Of a stretch of 64,000 bases of DNA, positions 57,070-64,000 are shown piece after piece. Source of the DNA: Hermetia illucens. Taxonomy: Eukaryota; Arthropoda; Insecta; Diptera; Stratiomyidae. The notes under the pieces were generated by a model, which was given only the letters and a program-made list of their open reading frames with translations, did not search any database and was not told the DNA's origin. Positions within the stretch are counted from its first letter, which is position 1, and the number at the start of each line of letters is the position of its first letter. The stretch is from the NCBI RefSeq assembly GCF_905115235.1, contig NC_051850.1, forward strand, positions 112,285,982 to 112,349,981, given 5' to 3'. Both the position numbers and the translations under genes were made by a program.

Positions 57070-57955
57070 CAAACCATCTCACTTAAGTATATGCTGGGCC
57101 TGGTTGTACTAGCTGTTGTAATCTCGAAACGGAGTGGAGAATTAGAAATATGATTTTAAAGGCAGGTGCCTCAAGCAGAGTCTCCGTAAATCCCAATAAA
57201 ACCAAAATGGTACTGTTGAGTATGCCGTTTTATCTGGCTAGGGTATAACAAGAAGTAAAAGGAAAATTTTTCCGATAATGCCCTAAAATTATATCGATAT
57301 TTCGAGGTTCAATTGTGATCTGCTTCAGTAAACCTTAGTCCGGTAGAGTCAGAAAAATTATCGTATTCTCTCATGCATTTGTAATGTGATTGGTTAAAGT
57401 TTTCAATTTTCACTGTTACATGAACACGGCATCCACGCATTACTCAATTTTCAACCCTGGAATATACATAATTCAAAGCACTGCTACGAGCACAGCTGAC
57501 TAATTCGTTCAGGTCTATGGGGAAACAGCGGACACTAGAATAAAGAGCATTGGAAGATATATTGGGGGAACAGAATCCAGTTCTTGTAATGTCTTTTGAT
57601 TCTCTGATCACGAAAGAACTTTTTTGTAGAAGGTATTAGGTTACGCTGAAGCACAGAGAAAAGTTTGGCGAATCACAAGAATTGGTGTCAGGAATATACT
57701 GAAGTTTTCGACACCGATGGCTCAAAACCAGACTAAGGTTTTCGAGCAGAGGTCTATGATTCGTATAAAAATTAGATGCAGGCTTTTTCTTTAGGGCAAA
57801 CTGCAACTTTTTATTTAGACTCAATAAGGTGGAACTTTTTTGGGACCTATTCATTATTGCATAAAAGGAAATGGAATCTCAGACGCCTTAGTACAAGAGA
57901 GCTTAATTTTTGCTACGTCGAGTCCGGAATCGACGATTGGAGTGTCAAATGCTAC
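57070..57955 (+). mobile_element. LINE RT C-terminal and RNase H remnant
   Basis: Frames contain LVVLAVV (after a worn YADD), VNPNKTKMVLLS, and later EVFDTDGSKPD and FSLGQTATFYLD, which resemble the RT palm/thumb and the RNase H start (TDGSK) of I/LOA or Jockey-type LINEs. Frameshifts throughout. Cut at 57955 by a HINE-B. Confidence 0.55.
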
Positions 57956-57959
57956 TATA

Positions 57960-59118
57960 AACAAGTCGGAATACCGGGAGCTCGCGCTTCGGGTATAAAG
58001 GTTTTGTGTTCATCTTATGTGAGAAACTTTTACGCACATTTTTCTATCCATATATAGTTACAAATCAAACATATTTCTTCATATTTTTCCAAACTACTAG
58101 ACGTACGTACATATTACAGCCATAGATATTATCCTCACCCTAAACAAACAAACTGCCTATTACCGAATTTTGTACATACATATGCACGTATATAAATTGA
58201 TTGATATAAATTGATCGTACCCATATTTCCGATCTATTTCGTGCACAAAACATACATATGTACATATATAGCACGTATATTAAATACGGCTGGTTTAATG
58301 TACAAATATATCTATCTGAATTAAGCACTGCCCGTAAACTTTTTATCACGCATATACTATATACCTACATTCACACATGCCTGTCTGGAGTCATTGATAT
58401 TCATATATAAATGACTAAAAAACTAAAACAAAATAATTCTTTACGACCCTATTCATAAGAACTCATTTCGTTCTGGTATTGATGAATTGAAATGTGATGA
58501 TGACGTCATACAGGTTGTAGAATGCACGAAATTCACAAAAAATGGCAAGTTTCACTCCCTATAACTTGGTTAATAATGGCTTGATTTTCTTCAAACTTGA
58601 CCAACTTGTGCATTATGTTCTTCTTTACATCCATGCCACTTCTGGGATGAACGTAAGGGGGGTTGCCGGGTAAATTTCTAAAATGTGGAAATATACTATT
58701 ATTAACTTTATTTCTGCAGATATCGGAACCGGATGCATTTTGAGGCCTAGATTTCATAGAGATGCACGACTGTGATTTTTTTCAGATTTTTCGGTTGGAT
58801 AGGTTCTGAGAACGAGACCTGTTACATTTTTAGTGGTTCATATTTTGAGCCCTCATTCCCCTATGTTTCTCCCAATATCAAATATGGAAATATGGAAGCT
58901 TCTAAAAGTACTAATTAAGCCCTTTAATTTGATACCCCACAGGCCCCCTTAAATTTAATACAAAATGGCGCCACTTGCGGCATGTAAAGGGAACACATAC
59001 TCTTGCCAATTTTCGTGACAATCGGTCCAGTCGTTTCCGAATAAATTGGCTGTGACAGACAGACGGACAGACAGACATCGACTCGATTCTAATAAGGTTT
59101 TGTTTCACACAAAACCTT
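57960..59118 (-). repeat. HINE-B, complete reference copy
   Basis: 1159 bp. On the + strand it runs from ACAAGTCGGAATACCGGGAG (reversed 3' end) to the reversed GTCY tract (GACAGACGGACAGACAGACA, about 59057-59076) and the perfect hairpin AAGGTTTTGT-TTCAC-ACAAAACCTT ending at 59118. This copy defines the B subfamily and is about 370 bp longer than HINE-A. Confidence 0.92.
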
Positions 59119-59121
59119 AAA

Positions 59122-59196
59122 AACTAAAATAAAATAATTCTTTGTAACCCCATTTATATAAACTCACTTCGTTGTGGTATTGACGAATTGATATCT
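59122..59196 (-). repeat. HINE-B inner fragment
   Basis: 'AACTAAAATAAAATAATTCT', 'CCCATTTATATAAACTCACT' and 'GGTATTGACGAATTGATATC' repeat the inner part of the adjacent copy (58421-58495), so a second, older HINE-B lies against it. Confidence 0.8.
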
Positions 59197-59345
59197 GAAA
59201 AACAGTTGTGACTTGATGCGCTACATGGTGATTTGAGAGCGTCACGACCCCATCCAGAATAGGCCTATGAGCGAGTAAAATGCGGCAACCAACTAAGACG
59301 AACCGATGTCGCTTTTACAGGGTACAAAGGCTGAAACAGAAGAAA
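59197..59345 (+). mobile_element. RTE LINE 3' fragment
   Basis: Worn match to the RTE 3' end: 'TGATGCGCTACATGGTGATT', 'CATCCAGAATAGGCCTATGA', 'GGCTGAAACAGAAGAAAAAG'. Confidence 0.6.
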
Positions 59346-59384
59346 AAGAAGCTACAACGCGCAGTACCTCAGCAGACTTGCTCC

Positions 59385-59715
59385 AGACTACCAACGTTTG
59401 CGGTATACTTTCACAAATTTAATTTCACACCGCTAATTACCAGTTAACGCAGTTTCTATCTGGCCACGGTGGGTACTGCAAATATCTACACAGGTTTGGG
59501 CATGGCGACTCGCTAGCATGTCCAACCTGCCCAGGCGGGGGAGAAGACGCAGAGCATGCAATACTCTATTGCATTTCTTCGCAGCGTAGGGGACCAAAAT
59601 TCGGAGCGTGCATCTTCTGGTGGAGCGCATGCCTCAGTCGGAAGACAAATTACAAGAATTAATGTCTTTTGTAACTAAGATGCAAAAAGAGCTCCGTACA
59701 GCGGGAAGGTAAAAT
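59385..59715 (+). mobile_element. R1-like LINE C-terminal fragment
   Basis: Reads LTQFLSGHGGYCKYLHRFGH and then CPTCPGGGEDAEHAILYC, the conserved C-terminal Cys-His region of R1-type LINEs (LTGHG.F..YL.RF...CP.C...E...H..F.C). The rest is missing. Confidence 0.65.
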
Positions 59716-60585
59716 CGAGCGAACAGCTATACAGGAATGACAGCATAATTGCTAGCCGGCCCCGTGAAATGATACCGAACGACAGTTCCGCGGGGTGAGT
59801 GGTTGAAGAAAGCACGGGTGTGGTTTACTACGTAGGCGCGGACTTACGTCCACGAATCGCGCACGTCAACGGTTACTGCTGATGTCTTTAGAATATTCCA
59901 CATCCTGACTTGGCCAAAAAACGCTCCTACATCTGCCACACATACGCACACACACTCCAGGAAGTTTAGTACATCCTCACTAGCCCAGTACCACATTTCA
60001 CTAAAGCACCCACGTGCCCATGTAGACGCATCGCAAGCGCTGGTGGCATATTCGCTTTGCTTTGTGCTAAAAACCTGACACTCGATCGGATCAGCGGCAA
60101 GTCGGTAGACGTGCCAGATCGCCTCCAAGCGCTAGCAAACCTACCCGAAACAAGCCAAATAGTCTATCTACACGCTTGCGACTGTTTGTTAAGGTTTGGT
60201 GAACATGTGGATCCGCCTTGAGATAGTGGCAAAGAAGTCACCTTATTTCTTGGTTCCTGTGGTAATCTATTGGAAGCAAATTGAAATTTTCGTTCGTTGG
60301 ACGAGCTGATTTGCTGAGCTAGTGGTTAAGAATTCACTCAAATTATTCTCTGCTTATCATAAAAGGCAAATTTTGAAGCTATATTACTATATAACTAGAA
60401 AAACCTAGTGGTAGTAGACGCGAATCCGCAAGATACATTCTAATGATCTGGGGACCAGCTTCTGATGGGATCTTCAATGCCAGATTCCAGCCCGGGCTAA
60501 GGAGCTTGTTAATAATATATTGCTAAGCGTCAACGGAGATTTCCGATATAGTGGGGAAGAATGCTTTCATGAGCAATTACACTCT
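59716..60585. other. Unassigned sequence
   Basis: No recognised element or gene in about 870 bases. Confidence 0.4.
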
Positions 60586-60589
60586 CTCG

Positions 60590-60725
60590 CTGTTTTGTGC
60601 AAAATCTGGAAATGCAACACGAATATCGAGTTGCAATTGTTCAGTACCAATGGTCCTTCCCTTCGTCCTGCTATATGGGAGTACTACATGAAAATTGACC
60701 GCGACTGTTACTCAGAAGCTTAAGG
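60590..60725 (+). mobile_element. LINE C-terminal fragment
   Basis: Frames give KIWKCNTNIELQLF and LPFVLLYGSTT, matching the thumb region of LINEs related to the 34860-36652 family (usual form KLRLFN.NV.SVLLYG.ETW). Confidence 0.45.
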
Positions 60726-60816
60726 GCAACCTGTGAGGGAAATCTGGTGACATTAGTGGAATCCAAACGAATCACGGCATTCGCTTCTGTTTTCTAGCAT
60801 ACGTAAGACTACACTC

Positions 60817-61310
60817 ATGTCAAAAAATATAAAGGCAAGTAAAATTAATTTGCAGCCCTCTAAAGTCTTCTCCTTTCCACTGCCAGAAAGGCCGACAAAG
60901 TTTCAGGAATGCTCTTGTATCTTTCTGGTGCTAGGGCCATGTTTTTGGCCTAACAAAACCCGTAGTACTGGGTCAGTAAAGGAGACTAGGGTCATATACA
61001 GTGAAAGATGAACAAGACTGAAACCTTGTGCCCTGATGTCAAAATTGTTAGAAGTGGCCATGTTGAGGCAAATCTGGACCCAGAAGCTAGTTGTGGTCAT
61101 CTTGCAATACCAGGTTAATGGCAATGGAAAAAACGTCATAGTTGTTCCTATGTACTCATCCTGCGATTCTCTTCTTCCTTCATCTCCGCAAGAACTAAGC
61201 GATCTGGTGGCGAAGTGGTTTTGAACTCTTAATAAGCTGTGATGTTACCATTCAACATATTTGCTGGGAAAATAGCAAATGCAATCTCAAACGAGAGAAG
61301 CTATTTGCTT
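60817..61310 (+). mobile_element. LINE endonuclease fragment (same family as 54868-56912)
   Basis: Reads IKASKINLQPSKVFSF, CSCIFLVLGPCFWPNKTRS, GSVKETRVIYSER, MSKLLEVAMLRQIW and KNVIVVPMYSSCDS, then QHICWENSKCNLKRE: the apurinic-type endonuclease N-terminal half. It aligns with the inverted copy at 56470-55730. One stop follows YSER and a frameshift lies near 61225. Confidence 0.7.
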
Positions 61311-63164
61311 TCATTACGTATTACTGTCATTACCGCAGTTTGCAAACTCAGAACTGGGAACCATTTTAGGCAAAGATAAGACTGATTCAGCAATGGCAGA
61401 TGTAGTGTAGGTCAATCGGTCAACTATTTTGCGATGTTTACAACAGATGGGAAAAATTCATTAACCGGGGTAGTTGGTACCCCATTAAATAACTGAGAGA
61501 CAAATGGAGATCAGCACACATCAGAAATTCTGCTTTAGTGATGCAACTAAGTGAGTTGTACGAAAAAGTTTAGTATGAGAAGGCAAGGAAAAGTAATTCC
61601 TTCGCATGTTAAGGCATGTCCGATTTTTTTTCAAAAACTTCATTTTCACACAAAAGGTTGCGGTTTCATATCTACACAACTGGTACTCTCTGCTGAAATA
61701 TGTTGATTGACTCAATGCTACGTGAACTGCAAAATTTTCCAAAACACACAGCTTGAATAAGGATAACCAGGATATGTAGCAGTGTGTTGAAATATACAGC
61801 ACGCCGTTAACCTGATATACTTATCAAGCCGCAATGGTATTATTTCGAAAAAGGAGAAACGGGAGTTTGAAATAACTCCTTTTTAATTTTACTGGATTTC
61901 CTTCTACTTTTGAATCTAAGTGGTGAAATGTTTGCTCAAAGTTGTTAAGCTTGGAGAGATTTATGGCTGGTACTGCCGCAGAATATGAAGCTTAAATCCT
62001 TGCCTACCGCGTCAAATGATGTTTTTCAACGAACTGCCTTGCCTTTGTACAAGTTTGTTAATTCTTTTATTGTTTTTAGTTCGGTAGCGTGGTATGTTGA
62101 AATGATTCAAATTTTATACAGAAAGGGAAAGTATCTTTTCCCCATATAGAGTGAACGGAAAACGCCCAATTCTTATAAATATGTACTTTCAATTAAAAAT
62201 TCAACTAATGATAAGGCCGGACTTCTCAAAATCTATAACCACATCACCTAACCTTGTTCACACTTACTTAAGCTGTAATTATACACCTTAGTTTTTTAGT
62301 TTTCACCTGCTTGAGGATTGTGAACATGAATAGATTTTAATTTCAGGGTGTTGTATGACATTCTAAACTTCAATTGTAGCCAGTAATTTAGGCATAACAA
62401 ATGAAGGAAACTTTTTTATATATGAATCATCAACCATTTATACTCCGGGAGTTTTACTGCGAGTAATTCCCAAACAATTTGATTGAAGTCAATCGTGAAG
62501 GTAGTGAAGTATCCTTTCCAAAAAATGTTGTATGAAGATTTCGAGGATGTTCGGAAGAAAAATTTAGAGCGGATGAAAATAGTTCGCAGGATAACTTTTA
62601 CGTGTGGAATAAATATTTCGGAACCAAGTTTTGGAAAACGTTTTTTAGTTATGTGAGTCGTTCATTTACTAACAGAGATGAAGGGTTTAGTTTAAAATAT
62701 ATTATTTACGTTAAAGTGTTGAGAACTTGAAATCATGTATTTCTGCTTTTTATACCTACCTATGTATGTTTGTATATAGACAGTTTGTCTTAATTTATTT
62801 TATATTGTCAAATTCGGGAATGCTTCCCATAATCGTACTTAGTTATTGTAGCCCTTAGATGGCTTAGCGTCAAAGCTATTTTGGAATGTTCCTGTGGGAT
62901 AACCCGCTCCTTAGCTTTATTGAAAAATTGGGTTAGTGGTGGCCAGCTAGGAAGGAAACAACCTTATTTGGGTATGCAAATTGGTTTAACCTTTATAACT
63001 AGGTAAAGAAGCAATTATTGATTATGTGCGTAATCGAATTGCATAAAAATCATGTGTAGTTTAATGTAGATGTGAAAAAGATCGCTGGTACTATGTCACT
63101 GTAAGGAATAACGAAAATCTCGGTCATTGAAATTAAGATACAATACCTGTCCTGTGTCTGTCTA
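61311..63164. other. Unassigned sequence
   Basis: No recognised gene or repeat in about 1.85 kb. AT-rich, with only short frames (longest 93 codons on the -, 61521-61802, no motif). Confidence 0.4.
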
Positions 63165-63441
63165 TTTATAATAATCGTTGGCGCACCAAGCCATATTGGA
63201 TCAGGGTCTTGAAGTGTGTTAGAGCACTTAATTCAAGACCGTAACGATATACTAGAGGATTACAGTACTCTATAGGAGGCAATGTGGTCAGCATTGCGCT
63301 CGCCCGAGATTATTACCCTGAGTTGACTCAGGTAGTCATTCACAACTGAGTTGACTGGTATCCGACGTCAAATCACGATACAAATCCCACCCACGACCTT
63401 CCATACGACAGCCTTGTGCTCTAACGACTTAACTATCCGGA
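63165..63441 (-). mobile_element. tRNA-derived SINE, near full length
   Basis: The + strand runs ATAATAATCGTTGGCGCACC, 'ATTGGATCAGGGTCTTGAAG', 'GCGCTCGCCCGAGATTATTA', a short deletion over the B box, then GCCTTGTGCTCTAACGACTT and CTATCCGGA. Confidence 0.88.
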
Positions 63442-63726
63442 CACACTTTCTATTAATCCACATTAATTTTTGATGGCAATTTTATGAAAATGCTGCTTCA
63501 GATTATAGTAGTAATAGTAGTAAAACCAAGCTAAACATATTTTTTTTGTTTCCAAGTCTTCTCCTCTCAACTGAGCTTAAGTTCGGCGGATGAAGATGAA
63601 TCACTTTTCGAATTCAGCTAATTAAAGTTTTTTCAGTAATGTTTAATGTAATATTTATGTATGTTATGTAATGTAATATAATATTATGTCAGTGGGCATT
63701 TTGACAGAGCTTAATAACTGAATGTA

Positions 63727-63918
63727 TCTGGACGACTTAGTGGTGAGAGCGCTAGGCTGTCGTAATGGAAGGTTGCGGATCAAATCTTACTGGTGACAGA
63801 GAGATTTGTATTATGATTGGATGTCAGATATCAGCCGGCTCAGCTGTGAATGAATGCCTGAGTCAAATAAGGTTAATAATCATGGGCGAGTGCAATGCTG
63901 ACCACATTGTCTCCAAAT
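63727..63918 (+). mobile_element. tRNA-derived SINE, 5' two thirds
   Basis: Begins with a worn A box (CGACTTAGTGG) and B box (GGATCAAATCT), then 'ATGTCAGATATCAGCCGGCT', 'GAGTCAAATAAGGTTAATAA' and 'GCAATGCTGACCACATTGTC'. The 3' third and tail are missing. Confidence 0.8.
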
Positions 63919-63971
63919 GATTTCGGTGGTGGTAATGGGACCTAAACTAGTAGCATAATTCAGTTTTCAGT

Positions 63972-64000
63972 ATTTTGAGGCCTAGATTTCATATAAATTA
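63972..64000 (-). repeat. HINE-B fragment at the window edge
   Basis: 'TTTTGAGGCCTAGATTTCAT' equals 58738-58757 of the complete HINE-B. It runs off the right edge. Confidence 0.6.

Overview
The window is a piece of an animal nuclear genome, most likely an insect and probably a dipteran fly. The reasons are two spliced host genes whose undisturbed introns are only 52-75 bp, an AT-rich background, and a transposon load of mariner, Tigger/pogo, RTE, Jockey/I-type LINEs, tRNA-derived SINEs and Helentron/DINE-1-like repeats. The species cannot be named from sequence alone. There are no rRNA or tRNA genes, no CRISPR array and no bacterial-style operon.

Two host genes can be rebuilt exon by exon on the + strand. 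RBM45 (an RNA-binding protein with several RRMs, 8 exons, 427 aa) runs 13008-28261. Gen, the fly name for GEN1 (an XPG-family Holliday-junction resolvase, 8 exons, 745 aa), runs 37063-54283. In each gene the small introns are intact and one or two are inflated by mobile elements: RBM45 intron 2 is 11.5 kb and intron 6 is 2.1 kb, and Gen intron 4 is 14.6 kb. Between the genes lie a possible 71-codon small ORF (34530-34745, +), a short ORF divergent from Gen (36720-36896, -) that could share its promoter, and a 12-codon upstream ORF whose stop overlaps the Gen start as TAATG. A GC-richer stretch at 7.7-9.2 kb looks like the 5' end of another host gene on the - strand, but no protein could be recognised there.

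Region by region: 1-7 kb is transposon debris (a TTAA-flanked transposon, a mariner piece, LINE pieces, Helentron-like repeats and a complete but dead Tigger/pogo). 7-9.2 kb is the GC-richer region. 9.7-12.7 kb holds a Helentron-like repeat, a full SINE with target duplications and unassigned sequence. 13-28.3 kb is RBM45 with its TE-filled introns. 31.5-36.7 kb has a repeated palindromic module, a second Tigger carrying a SINE, and a 5'-truncated LINE. 37-54.3 kb is Gen, with two substantial LINEs and several Helentron-like repeats inside intron 4. 54.4-64 kb is LINE, SINE and Helentron-like debris.

The most distinctive content is an abundant non-autonomous repeat family (about 15 copies in three subfamilies, here called HINE-A, -B and -C). 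It begins with a perfect 10-bp-stem hairpin, carries a (GTCY)n tract, and ends with a subterminal copy of the hairpin arm, a second short hairpin and CGACTTG. This is the layout of Drosophila DINE-1/mini-me (Helentron-associated) elements, but the sequence is different. One subfamily has captured a piece of an RTE LINE. A filled/empty site comparison inside the window shows a copy inserted in a run of T with no target duplication. A second notable system is a roughly 300-bp tRNA-derived SINE family (six copies) whose 3' tail matches the 3' end of a LINE present in the same window.
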